Origin: a bacterium
Lineage (GTDB): Bacteria > UBA10199 > JAIBAG01
Reading direction: 5' to 3'
NCBI GenBank assembly: GCA_019695305.1
Contig: JAIBAG010000002.1
Location: 62,001 to 126,000, forward strand
Length of the DNA: 64,000 bases
Under the pieces are notes generated by a model. That model was not told where the DNA came from and searched no databases. It was given only the letters and a program-made list of their open reading frames with translations. The number at the start of each line of letters is the position of its first letter. Position 1 is the first letter of the stretch. Position numbers and translations under genes: made by a program. Shown here in pieces: positions 27,201 through 37,600 of the stretch.

Positions 27201-28166
27201 TCCGGCCAACAGTACAATGGCACCGTTAGCGGCACAGGCCTCAATTTTTTTACGTTGGGTTTGGGGATCGTTGGGTAATACTAAAAGAGCCGATTGATAG
27301 CCCAATAAATTGGAAGCGCGAATAACACCCTGAGCATGATTACCATGGCTAGCAGCCACCACCGGTGTTTCGGCAGGCACCACTTCTTCCCACAGGCGCA
27401 TGTAATCCATAAAATTAAAGGCGCCGCGCACCTTAAAGCTGCGCTGATTTTGCAAACCTTCATCTTTTACATAAACAGTTTGCGCCCCAATCCACTGTGC
27501 CAGCCACGGCGACTGGACTACCGGGGTAATAATAGCCGGCGCTTCGGCCGATCCACCAGTTTGCCCGCGCACACTGCTCCAGGCAAAAAGCTGGGCATCG
27601 CGGCTAAAATCGGCGGGTGGTTTTTCGGCTGGAGGGCGTGTATCAAAGCGGCTTTTTAAATAGAGCAATTCCAAACGCGACACCATATTGATGTCGTCGG
27701 CATCAACCAAATCAAAAATTTCGTTTGCTACAACATCTGATGGATCACCACGACCCTTGACATAATAAATACGCATCTGCGTTGTTTGGTGATTGCCTTC
27801 GTTATCAACAAGAGTGGTAGAAAAAGAATCTTCATATCCAATAAATTTATCGCCAAAAATATTAATCCGTTCACGCACAAAGGCATCGGGATCATCGGTA
27901 AGCTTAATGGTTTGTATACGATGAGCTTCATCAACAATGTAAATGCTGTATGTGCTTTTATTTAAAACAGGATACGGGCTTTGAAGCTCTAAGTTGGGAT
28001 TTTGCCCGCTAACGGGCACACGTCCGGCATACACATCGCTTAAGCCGTACAAAAAAACAGGATTATAAAATCCGTTTTCACGAGGCAGGCTTTGTGTGGG
28101 ATGCTCCCAAAAGTTGGGCGATACTCCGCGTGGAGGAGTGCCCAGTGCTACACCATCTTTGCCCAT
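24204..28166 (-). CDS. Threonine dehydratase-like plus alpha/beta hydrolase fusion with the shared C-terminal module (family member 3)
   Basis: A 1320-residue fusion. Residues 1 to about 200 are unknown. About 205-560 is a fold-type II PLP enzyme like threonine dehydratase: RSFKVRGAFNF with the PLP Lys, ASHGNHAQGV, and the phosphate loop PFGGGGKLAG. About 560-850 is helical and unassigned. About 870-1150 is an alpha/beta hydrolase: VMLVPGGYETVAMY, VVAADVRGDGFSG, nucleophile segment VGYAYSRGGLLL (AxSxG rather than GxSxG), ASNDHW and GSHTV for the acid and base. A Pro/Gly linker precedes the module (SLADLYEELGV, EYERYLALRRALAV, EAKLILATVDA, E/R-rich tail). No signal peptide. I know of no such enzyme fusion. 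Confidence 0.85.
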   Translation of the reverse strand: MGKDGVALGTPPRGVSPNFWEHPTQSLPRENGFYNPVFLYGLSDVYAGRVPVSGQNPNLELQSPYPVLNKSTYSIYIVDEAHRIQTIKLTDDPDAFVRERINIFGDKFIGYEDSFSTTLVDNEGNHQTTQMRIYYVKGRGDPSDVVANEIFDLVDADDINMVSRLELLYLKSRFDTRPPAEKPPADFSRDAQLFAWSSVRGQTGGSAEAPAIITPVVQSPWLAQWIGAQTVYVKDEGLQNQRSFKVRGAFNFMDYMRLWEEVVPAETPVVAASHGNHAQGVIRASNLLGYQSALLVLPNDPQTQRKKIEACAANGAIVLLAGHGFPEAFETAQAMATDGVASQLALINAKGKPILYLPYNPGTWDETQARIDRATAEDQPVILYPGDTVPQWSEVKPLLVPTYDHPLTSVGQGTDAMELLAQEPSLIQGAFVYVVPFGGGGKLAGDGTYLTSINPDVRVVGVNDDKAPVFERSLSLGRLDVWPEEFEMAEDRNFADGTAVPNPGVYTFNQAMQIGAEAAIVTNDEVAEALVLMDSQPWYTANGESRARQIEGAGASAVAAMMNGAIGNMQGQRVVLSVSGSNIDQSTMDRAYALKGWILDDLDFYRGITLWRTALRIQENSGFHIALLNELIQTSTGRNEIRALLMSDGASWKEASSLDALRLETLDGFLDGKWKEVKAVVEKALGASDFVYIKENRSMMLNDPQVLARVMPQLFGFYKGQISASEMIEKLAFWYDVFMRRSPNAQADNTVDAELRPIEVDFDRKVQNPFPTLADEIYFRDLNRQQIEKRQAGFLDYYREVSGNAEATQEVFDQAYTQWNPFMAWASAELPVDDDLMRFSFLRSLQMNTEAHRVSFLNLEGAPDVQGNPINIYTEVHQPTGFSRGVVMLVPGGYETVAMYNQEIDRFVAEGYTVVAADVRGDGFSGKPLGVGGYMDSAGSTVHDLSRVLLYIQQDARLKDLPLVGYAYSRGGLLLTLLSQLHPKAFKAICLLAPALRLSEYSKKLLPENLPPGVSRDYFRRISRSIIVPGTDTPIDFMRFIPYQPQDWMARGFTVNYQLGNTSATVADAYLYSHALADDGHLSPTPVLVIHASNDHWTGNDDVVNGAREVYQHVTDLKVDGSHTVRWHADVMDAVILPAILRAFEEKPSPPPSGGGGGGVERGADGEVVVPTPVEAAKIGPGSLADLYEELGVKVDRNTPEYERYLALRRALAVRGDEVLLNRVNTIADTVRLYLRSTLVGDTEAKLILATVDAGLKADTQDLKEWHDKVSERGLLALAGLAVRVSEERKAAERLMLMAEEARAAEVREEERDRRPLEVK

Positions 28167-28238
28167 TTTGCCCTTTAAAAGACTGCCCCAGAAAGAATGT
28201 GACCCCTAATAAACTAATACAAAACTGTCAAAATAAAA

Positions 28239-31200
28239 TTAGCGTGCCTCTCTTAACAACTCGCGTTCCCGCTCACTTGTTTCTTCATCTCTTTGCTCAA
28301 TTTCTCTGGCTTCTTCCTGTGCCAGACGTGCTTCGTCCATTTGAACTCGCTTTACACGCAAGCTTTCCACGGTTTGAGCTAACGCTATTAAGCTAGCGCC
28401 TCTCATTTTTTGCTCTAAATCGGCTAAATCATCGGGTTTATCGGCTACTAGCGCTTCCAAACTTCTTAACACAACTTCAATTTCGGCATTGCCCAGAGTT
28501 CTCGATCGCATATAAAAGCGTACCGATAAACTTAAACTATCGACCAAGCGATTTTCTTCTGCAGTACCACTTACCGCCAGCGCCCGTCTAAAAGACATAT
28601 AACGCTCATAAGGATTAGAAAACTCATGTAACTGGTTTTCCTCATACACACGCACCAGAGACGAGGTTGTACCGCTTCCACCCGAAGTATTGCCGCCAGA
28701 AGATGGAGTTTGATAAGCAATAACAGCCGCCGGTGCAGCAGGTGCTAGAGCCGCAACAGACACTCTCCCTCCAGACGGCGGATCACGATCGGGGTCGTTA
28801 TCGTCATCGGGAGTAATGGTTCTAAAAAGTTCCACCACCTCTGCAGGGGCCAGCACACGGGCTTCGGCCGACACCGGACGTTCATCGGGAGGCATGTTAA
28901 GCCCCAGCTTTTTTAAAACTTTTGGATTAAGAGCGGCTTCAATTTGAAAAGTATCCTGAATGGTTTTACCCAAATAACTTAAAAGCTCGGTGGTGGTGGA
29001 AACTTTAAACATACCGCTTGCCACCGAAAGCGTCACTTCCAGGTTATACATGGTGGTGGTTATTTGCTCTGGGGTAAGAACTCCTCCTTCGGCTTGAAGA
29101 CGTTCAAAATAACCCTGCGCACGACTAAGCCAAAATTGTAAAACCATCAAACGCCGTGTTACCTCGTAATAATTGCCTCTATCCGAATTGATTTGGGCCA
29201 ACAGAGTTACAATTTTATCAAAACCATGGGTAAAAAAATTGTCGGGTAACGTTTTTCCGCGACTTAACCCAGCTCGCGAAAGCTCCACATTCGTTTTCAT
29301 TTCCAAAACAGCACCCTGAAAACGCTCCACCCATTCATCGGGTAAGCCCCAAACCGCATCAAGCCCGTCTGCAGCTTCAACAGTACGGGTTTCTTCGGGC
29401 GGAATAACAGGGTCTTGCCCTTGGTAGCCCGCCAAGGCCAAATAAAAAAGAGGATCCAGCGTCAAACCTGCACGACCGGAAAAATCATCCAAACGGGGAG
29501 CGCCCTGCCGGCCTTCCTGTGCACGATCGCCCTTCCATTTTTCGGGATAAACAGTGTCTCTAAAACTCTCAAAATCCATATCATTGACCTGAAAATCAAC
29601 ATAGGCACGCGCAATTACTTTATCAATATAACCATCACGCGGGTTACGCGTTCCCTGCGCGGGCGTTACGGTGCCATCGGCATTCTTAATTTGACCACTC
29701 ACAATATCGCCAATTAATTGTTTTAAGGCCCCCACACGTCGTGCAGGGAATTCCTGGGTAAGAATAGCCCGGTAACGAGCACGAATGGCGAGCATTCCTT
29801 TGAAATCTTCGGGTGAACACATGGTGATATCCATCCGTAAACCATCCGGTGATCTTAAGTGATCTACCGAAATACCTTCTTCTGCCAAAATGCGCACAAT
29901 AATTTCTTCGGATGCCGCAATCATTTCCAGTATGGCCTGGGTTAACTCGCGATTTAATGCAGCAAGAGTATGTTGATTGATATCGGCGTCGCTTAAATCA
30001 AGCACCCGGTCCATGAAATAACTTCCCAGGTAATAGGTAAGAAAATTTTTATTGGCGCCGCCCGCCATAAGATAGGCTGCCATTTCGTAACTTTGCACAA
30101 ACTCCACATCGTTAATCAGCGAACCATTTGTCCACAAAGCTCTTCCATTGTCTCCCACCTGTGCCGGCGTATACACATGCTTCATGGCCTCCAACGCCTC
30201 GGCCGATTCACCGGCAAAAGTCATCCACACGGGCTTACCCGCCAAAATATCGGGCGCACTAAAATAACCGCCTTCCACCACCAAGGCACGGGCCAAATCG
30301 GGATATCCAGCTTGTACCAGATATTCGTGCGCCACCAAATACGGGATGCGCCCCTGCAAATCGTAAGCTTTGGCAGGCGTTGCCAGCGCTTTTGTGTGGG
30401 GGGCAATAATGCGCAAAAAATCGGGATCGGCCAAAGTACTTACCAGCTCACTGGCTTTGGTATTCACATAAATAACTTCTGCCGGATGTTCTGCCAAATA
30501 TGCATTTCTCTGAGCATCGTTTACAAAATAAATACCACGTCCAACCTGGTTAAGTGGAGTAGCACCAAAAGCTCCAATTAAAGTTCCCTCGTTGTTGGCT
30601 TCCCACACAGGGGCTAGTCTTCGGGATGATGCAGTCACTCTAAAATCTAAAGGGAGCTCTCCCAAATCCATAAGGCGTCTGGCATAATGCAATTGGGCCA
30701 CCATGGCGCCACCACCAATAGAAAACGCATGATTGGAGGCACTGTTGTTAGGCTCGTAACGTCGCAAAATAGTGGATACCGGATCAAAATACTGAAAACC
30801 TGCTGTAACCGGTGCAGAGATTGAAGCTTTTAGTGCAACTTGACGCATTTGACTCACAAGTAAATCGAGCTTATCAAAAATTTGCGTTCTTTGGTTATCG
30901 GCAATACGAACAGACGACAAGGTATTAAAGCGTACCCGCACTTTTTCTAAAAATTCACCCAAACTTAAATCACCGGAATCGGCAGAAATATCTACCAGTG
31001 CTGTATATAAGGCTTTAAACTCGGGATTACTTTCTAACAAGGCAGTAATCCCTTCTTGAACTTTTCTGGTATCCCACACTCCGCTTACCAAGCCAGAAAC
31101 ATTTCCATGCACCACATCGTTTACAGTTCCACCGTTAAAAAGCAAAACGCGTGGCTCTTCCATGGGGTCACCATGAATGACAACAGAAAAACTTACATCA

Positions 31201-31652
31201 CTAAACGTGGCCGACAGCGTTTGTAATTGTTCTAGTACAGATTGATTAGGACCTAATGTATTAAAATTATATTGGTCTACTTCAAAATTTAAAACACGTC
31301 CTGAAGAACTCGCATCGTTAACACGCGCCCCAATAAAGTCGGCCAGCTTTTGCCAGCTGTGAATACCCGTACCTATAGTGGCATAATATTTTTCACCAAA
31401 TTCGTTGACGCGCATTTGATAAACATCACCTAAATTAGAATAGGCAATACCGTTTGCGCCAAACGAGGTTACAACTAAATGCGAGGGAAAAGCTTCGGGA
31501 TAGCTAGGAGGAACATACTCATCTTCAACCGGTAGAATAAGCCCAGGACGCCCTTCGTCTGGTGGAGATGCAGTCGGAGTAAGCGGATCTCCAACATCTG
31601 AAACAGGTCCACCGGAAGTAACAGAACCAATTGGAGGAGGATTGCCCGGCAT
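28239..31652 (-). CDS. Unknown 1137-residue protein with the shared C-terminal module (family member 4)
   Basis: Residues 1 to about 960 resemble no family I can name; no signal peptide, no clear membrane helix, composition of a soluble mixed-fold protein (for example GFQYFDPVSTILRRYEPN, SIGGGAMVAQLHYARRLMD, AYDLQGRIPYLVAHEY). A linker DDDNDPDRDPPSGGRV is close to one in the 478-residue member (DDDTDPSRPGGGRV), which suggests shared ancestry beyond the module. The module is at about 1000-1137: NPYERYMSFRRALAV, SVRFYMRSRTLGNAEIEVVL, LEALV, then a tail ending ERERELLREAR. It starts one base after the 2265-residue gene ends, with an AGGAAGG site, so the two are coupled. Confidence 0.82.
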   Translation of the reverse strand: MPGNPPPIGSVTSGGPVSDVGDPLTPTASPPDEGRPGLILPVEDEYVPPSYPEAFPSHLVVTSFGANGIAYSNLGDVYQMRVNEFGEKYYATIGTGIHSWQKLADFIGARVNDASSSGRVLNFEVDQYNFNTLGPNQSVLEQLQTLSATFSDVSFSVVIHGDPMEEPRVLLFNGGTVNDVVHGNVSGLVSGVWDTRKVQEGITALLESNPEFKALYTALVDISADSGDLSLGEFLEKVRVRFNTLSSVRIADNQRTQIFDKLDLLVSQMRQVALKASISAPVTAGFQYFDPVSTILRRYEPNNSASNHAFSIGGGAMVAQLHYARRLMDLGELPLDFRVTASSRRLAPVWEANNEGTLIGAFGATPLNQVGRGIYFVNDAQRNAYLAEHPAEVIYVNTKASELVSTLADPDFLRIIAPHTKALATPAKAYDLQGRIPYLVAHEYLVQAGYPDLARALVVEGGYFSAPDILAGKPVWMTFAGESAEALEAMKHVYTPAQVGDNGRALWTNGSLINDVEFVQSYEMAAYLMAGGANKNFLTYYLGSYFMDRVLDLSDADINQHTLAALNRELTQAILEMIAASEEIIVRILAEEGISVDHLRSPDGLRMDITMCSPEDFKGMLAIRARYRAILTQEFPARRVGALKQLIGDIVSGQIKNADGTVTPAQGTRNPRDGYIDKVIARAYVDFQVNDMDFESFRDTVYPEKWKGDRAQEGRQGAPRLDDFSGRAGLTLDPLFYLALAGYQGQDPVIPPEETRTVEAADGLDAVWGLPDEWVERFQGAVLEMKTNVELSRAGLSRGKTLPDNFFTHGFDKIVTLLAQINSDRGNYYEVTRRLMVLQFWLSRAQGYFERLQAEGGVLTPEQITTTMYNLEVTLSVASGMFKVSTTTELLSYLGKTIQDTFQIEAALNPKVLKKLGLNMPPDERPVSAEARVLAPAEVVELFRTITPDDDNDPDRDPPSGGRVSVAALAPAAPAAVIAYQTPSSGGNTSGGSGTTSSLVRVYEENQLHEFSNPYERYMSFRRALAVSGTAEENRLVDSLSLSVRFYMRSRTLGNAEIEVVLRSLEALVADKPDDLADLEQKMRGASLIALAQTVESLRVKRVQMDEARLAQEEAREIEQRDEETSERERELLREAR

Positions 31653-31653
31653 A

Positions 31654-34600
31654 TTACCTTCCTCTTACTTCTCTTAATCGTTCTTCTTCACGCGTTTCAC
31701 GATCACGCAGTTCTTCCAAACGGTCGCGGGCTTGTGCAATACGCGTTTCTAATTCTTGCTTCTTAACAGCATCTGTAACACTTTCAACAAGCACACCCAT
31801 AAAATGAATTTGAGCTAATAATTCCACTTCACGGGTACCATAAATCTGCTCATCCGCCAAAACACGATCGGTAACTTTAAGAAGCAAACGGGCTTCTTCA
31901 TTACCAACCGTAGAAGCACTACGACTAGCACAAATAAGCCTTACAATAGGATCTAATACAGGTGTAATGCTATAAGGGTCGCTTACCGCCAATGCCCTTC
32001 TGATGGCCAGGTAACGCTCATAGTCATTCGCATAACTCTCAGGGGTTATTTTCAAAACACGGTACAGATCATCAAGTGACCGTATATCTGTAAAAGAAAC
32101 ACGCGCCGTAGGCGTGGGACTGCTAACAGCGGCAGCTCTTGCTGCCGCTAGATCTACTACTGCAGCACCCCCTTCAGAAGGAGAAAGAGGCGTAAGATCA
32201 CTTTCATTCAAATCATCGGGCCCATTGGGAGAATCGGGACCAGAAACCAAAGGAGCTACTCTCATAGCCCCCAAATCGGCCATATCACGATTGTTATCGG
32301 CAAAAATAGTGAGCTCTCCAATATTATTATTGGTAAACGTAGAAGGACGCACACCATCCGTCATTAAGCTACGACCATCCGGAAGAGCATCCACATCAAC
32401 AGGTGTTACCACGTAATGAACTTCAGCGGGTCGCATGCCCATGGGTTTATCGGGCTTAGAACCAATTTTATGTCCCCCTCTTTTAATGTTACGCTCCATT
32501 TCATAAGCGCCCGTACCACGCAAAGCCCGCGCGCCTTGCATGGCAGCAACCGATTTACCAAATCCTGGAAGTTCCATGCCGGTAGTACGTTCTACATCCA
32601 GCAAATCACCGGGATTAACAATGGCATCTAAACTTAATTCGGAAGGAACAGCCATAGTGGCCGCGCCATAAATGAGCGTATCTTGTCCACCGGCCCGGAG
32701 GAGCGGACCCGTACTCACACCCCGCGTCATCACATCAATCACACTGCCCGTAATGGGAGCCTGTTCACGCGTATTGGGCATAGGACTACCAATTAAAGAA
32801 ACTCCAGCACCAATTCCAGGAGGCATTTTTTCACCCAAATCGAGTTTGGCCATGAGAGGACGATGCGGTTTGCGAGCCACTTCGGGACCATAATCACCCC
32901 ACCAACCGGTGTTATGGCTGGAATTTGAAAAACTTAACGTACCCGGCAACGCCTCTTGGGGCGTACGATCTAAAAAGCGGTAATGATGATAGCGAGTGCT
33001 AGTTTCAAGCCCCCAACGCCCCACGGGTTCGGCAATGACATCGGCAGGTAAACCTTGCTCTAACATCCACACGCCTTCTGTTACAACAGGCGCCACAAAT
33101 TCGCCAATATAACGTCCAAAAGTATCGCGTGCCCGCTCACGATGTGTGTTGGCATTGTATGTGGGCGTCAGCTTTTCGGTAAAAGCCGTCATCATGTAAC
33201 TTAAAGGTGCCGATAAATTCCAAGTAGGATCCATACCCTGCCGTGCTTGCTGCGCTCCCACCACCAAATTAGTGGTGGCTAAGGCCACCTGTTCCAATTT
33301 TCTGTTGTAAGTAATCAAATGGCCCGGATGAGGATTGGTACCTTCAATGAGTTGAGGATTGGCCACATTGTCGATATGAGAAAGCTGAAAAGCCTGATGC
33401 TGTTCTAACTCTGTCATGGCTTTATCCCAGGCTCTTTGCCCTTTTATATAACGCGTGATACCAAATTCCATCGACTGTTCCTGAGAGCTTAATGAAGCTC
33501 GTAATGTTGCAGCCTGGGCTGTTAAAGACGTTATTCTATCGGCATGCTGATTTGTTTTGGTGGCTTTGTCGGTCGCTTTCAGCTCTTCAATTTCAAGTAC
33601 AATACCGGCTAATTCTGTAACACGAGCCACACCGTTTTTAATGCCAGCGTCTTTCAATTGTGCATCCATGTCGGCCACATAACCATCGGCCACCATCTTT
33701 AACGCTTGTGCCTCCTGGGTGAATAAGTCATAAACGGTTTCAGCTTTCCAACGCCTATAATCAATATAATCGGCAACATTCCCCTCACGACGTTCTCTTT
33801 CGGCAAACGCCCAAGTTCTTCTTTCGGTTTGATAACGGGCATGCGCGTCTAAAACGCTTTCCATACCAGTCATAGAACTCGCCGCTTCACCCACATACCG
33901 TATAGCAGCAGGAACCAAACGCAAACCCGCTTCACCAGTAAATAACGCCACCGCTTCGGTAATAAGAGCACCCCGTAAGCGTTCTTGCGTGAGTCTCATG
34001 TCGTAGGTAGGATTGGCCGGTAAACTTAAGCTAAAGGAATGATAATCGGTATAAGCATTTTCATAACGCGCATAATTACTTTTTGATTCGGGATGATCAT
34101 TTCCATATTGTTCAACTATTGCATGCAATTCATCGGCGGGATGTTTTAGTAAAAAATCCTGAGCACCATACAAAGCCATTAAATTTACCTGAAGGCTGCG
34201 TGCATTACCGGGCACGTCTAACAACGCCCTTACAGCACTTACATACTGCTGTCTTAATTCCAAATTATCACTGCCTCTGTCTTCTTGTAATTGGGTATGC
34301 AAGGTCAAAATACCTATAACTTCAGACGTACGTCCAAAAGTGTTTGTTAAAACATATTCCAAATAATGATGAGGAATAGCGTAACCCACCTCGGCACGAT
34401 CGAAATAACTAAACGTTTCGTGCGAGGCTGCCAAACCCGACACTTGGGAATACTGCTCGTAGGCTTTTTGCACATCAAAACGCGCAGCCTCAAGTTGTGC
34501 TGTAGAAGCGCCCTCCGCAACCAACGACCCCAACTTTGCCTCGGCAGCAAGCAAATCTTGCCAGCGTGCGTTTTGTTCTTCATTTCCGTTTACAGGGCCC

Positions 34601-37600
34601 GTAGTAATCCACACGCTCTCGCGTGCATCACGCACAACGGCATAGCTTGTATCATCCAGCACCACACCCGCTTCTTTGGCTTGATCTACAGTTTGTTGAT
34701 ATAACGCTGTGTAGGTATCACGCGCTTCACGAACAGGAGCGTCATCCAAAGCAACATCGCTTGTGTTAAATTTTAAAGCTTTATCTGCGCCCTCCACCAG
34801 GGCATTTAAATAATAGAGGGTATATTGTGTAAAACGAGCCACAGCATCAGCCCCTGCGGGGCCGTACAATTCTGCAATACGGGCCTTTAAGACTTCGGGA
34901 ACTTCTTCAAAATGATAATTATTGGCAATAGCACTTAAGGTTTCTACCACCACAGCCTTATCTACCTCGGGCAACTGATAGCGCGGATTACGCGAAACCG
35001 AATCTACCGCTTCAGCAATGGCCCCACGTGTGAGAGAAAAAGGTTGATTGCCTAACGCACGCGAAAGAGAACCCAAAAAACGAGCCACGCGGTATTTTAA
35101 ACCCTGGCCAAATCGTTCTCTTAATCCGGCATCGTTTTGGTAGGTATAGCCGCCCAAAAGTGCAAACAGCTTTTTAACCAGTTCCCATTTTGCCCCCACA
35201 TATTCCAGAGCGTAACGCATTCTTTCCTGAGGCGTATACATGGACGCTTCAAGAGGTGCCGTAGGAATGGCCGGATGAATTTTACCCAGCACGCCTTGAA
35301 AAACACGCAAAGGTCGCGATACTGGTTTTTTTGCTTCTTGGGGATTACGCGAAACCGGTTGGCGTGGTTGAAGCACCTCGCTACCTTGGCTTGCTACCGT
35401 TTGTATTTGTTCACTGTCTTGAGGACTAAGACGTATTCCTAAATCTTGCCAGGCCACTCTTAAATCTTCGGTTAATACCGCTACCGCTTCATCTCTATTC
35501 ATGCCGGTATAATTTGTAATAGGGAGAGGCTCACCAACTTGTACCGTTACGGTTTGCTGTGTACCAATTCTTAAATCCACACCTGTTCCGGTAACCTTGC
35601 CAATACCTTCCAAATGAACAGGCACAACATCTAGCCCCGCATCTACAGCAAGCCAGGCTCCACCTTTTTTAAGAGGTTCCTGAATACCATCTTGGCGGGC
35701 ACCCCTTGCGTCTTTAGAATCTTTGCGCGCGCGCGTTCCCGGAAAAAAATGAATAAGACTGGGAGCACCAGGCCTAGCCAGCATTTCGGCGGTACGCTCT
35801 AAACGAGCAATAGACCCTTTGGTATCACCACGGTTAAGAGGCACAAAATAAGGCGAATAACGTAGCCCCACACCAAAGGTGTAACGCGCAATGGGATTAC
35901 GCATCATTTCTTCTTTATACGTAATACCTGCAATTTGACCTTTGCCTAAAAGAAGACCTATAAGAATATGATATTCGGAAGGACTTTTATGATCGGGAGC
36001 AAAAAGTTGATTTTGGTCGCCGGCAATATTGTCCCAGCCCTTCACAACAACTTGTGTTTGTTGTTCCACAAGAGAAAGCGCAAACCAAACACCCAATAAA
36101 CGATGAGCATCATCTAAACGACCGGCATCTACTAAAGCTTTAAACTCGGGTCCATAATCCACAAATATTTTCATCGATTTTAAAAGCGCTTTAAAAGACA
36201 CCGATGATTTATCCATCCCAAAGCCTTTAGGTGTAATAACCAGCGATCCCTCTGCATCAAAACGGATATCCAAAATATCGTGCAAATCGGGCAACTCACC
36301 CGGTTTAATTTTAATTAAATTATCGGGAGGCGATAAATTTTGGTAAATTTGTTCTATACGGGGGTCGTAGGCTGCTGCATTGGCCGGCACCAGATGCGGC
36401 GGAGTTATCCCCGCTACCTCTACTTTGCAATTCTCTACATTAGAAAGAGCTGTAGCCACAATCCCGTGGGCTTCTTCTAGAACAGCCTGATAACGTCCGC
36501 TTGTAGTTAATGCTCTTTCAATATCTCCCTTGGCATGAATAATATCCACCACAGGTCGCGTGTACCCATCGTACATACGCCAACTTGAATGCTCTATGGG
36601 CGCTTCTTCGGCAACCAACTCGCTTTTGGTTTCTTTTTCATCAATCAGCTCGCCAAAAACATTGCCGCCCGATAAATCAACAATCACAGGTTTACCGGTT
36701 TGGGCGTATTTATCTTTAACCATCTTCACCACACGCATCAAAAAAACAGGATCGTAATCGTATTCACCCAAAATAATACCACCCATGCCTCCACCCAAAA
36801 CGTAATCCACAACCTTGCCTTTGGTATCATCAATTAATACTCTATTGGCCTCGGCAGCATACGATTTAGAACCCAGCACACGGTCACCACGCGAAGGGGT
36901 GGTAAGGCTACGAGCCACGCGTACTCTTTCTTCGGGAGTAAGCTGGCTAAAATCGTAGCCTACAGCCTGAAAACGCTCTAAAGCTGCCAATTCACGCTGG
37001 GCCAAGCTTACATAAGTTACATTGTTGCCAAATGAATCTACTTCGGCTGTTGTAACATTTGGATCGGCTTGAGTTCGTAAAAACAAAACCAACCTTAAGG
37101 CCGCAAGACGCGGATCATTGGCAAAATCTTTAAGTCTGTCGGCAACTGTATGGCTGGCAAAATGAATAGCAGCTTGATCGCGAAGCGTTAACGCCAGGTA
37201 ACTAATAATGAGCTTACGCAAACGCACATGTTCGGGGCCCCAGATAAAACGGGGCATGGTATAATCGTAAAGGGTTTTATCCAAATCGGTACGGATATCA
37301 TCAGCCGTAAGCCCTTCAATAGTGAGTGTTTCACTCCAAATTTTCCAAATTTCTGCATCAAGAAGTGCACTATCACCTTCATCTAAATTACTCCAAAACT
37401 GAGGCACAATACTTCTTACAAATTCTAAAACCTGCGTTCTATTGCCTACATCTACCTGAGGGAAATGAGGTGTTGCTTGTCCAATGGGGCTTGTAGCGCG
37501 CTCTTCAAAAACCCCACTCTGCCAAACAGCCAAAAACTCGGATGCCGCCCGGCGATTAGGACGACTGCCAAAGGCCTCAATATAATAAAACAGATCTTCA

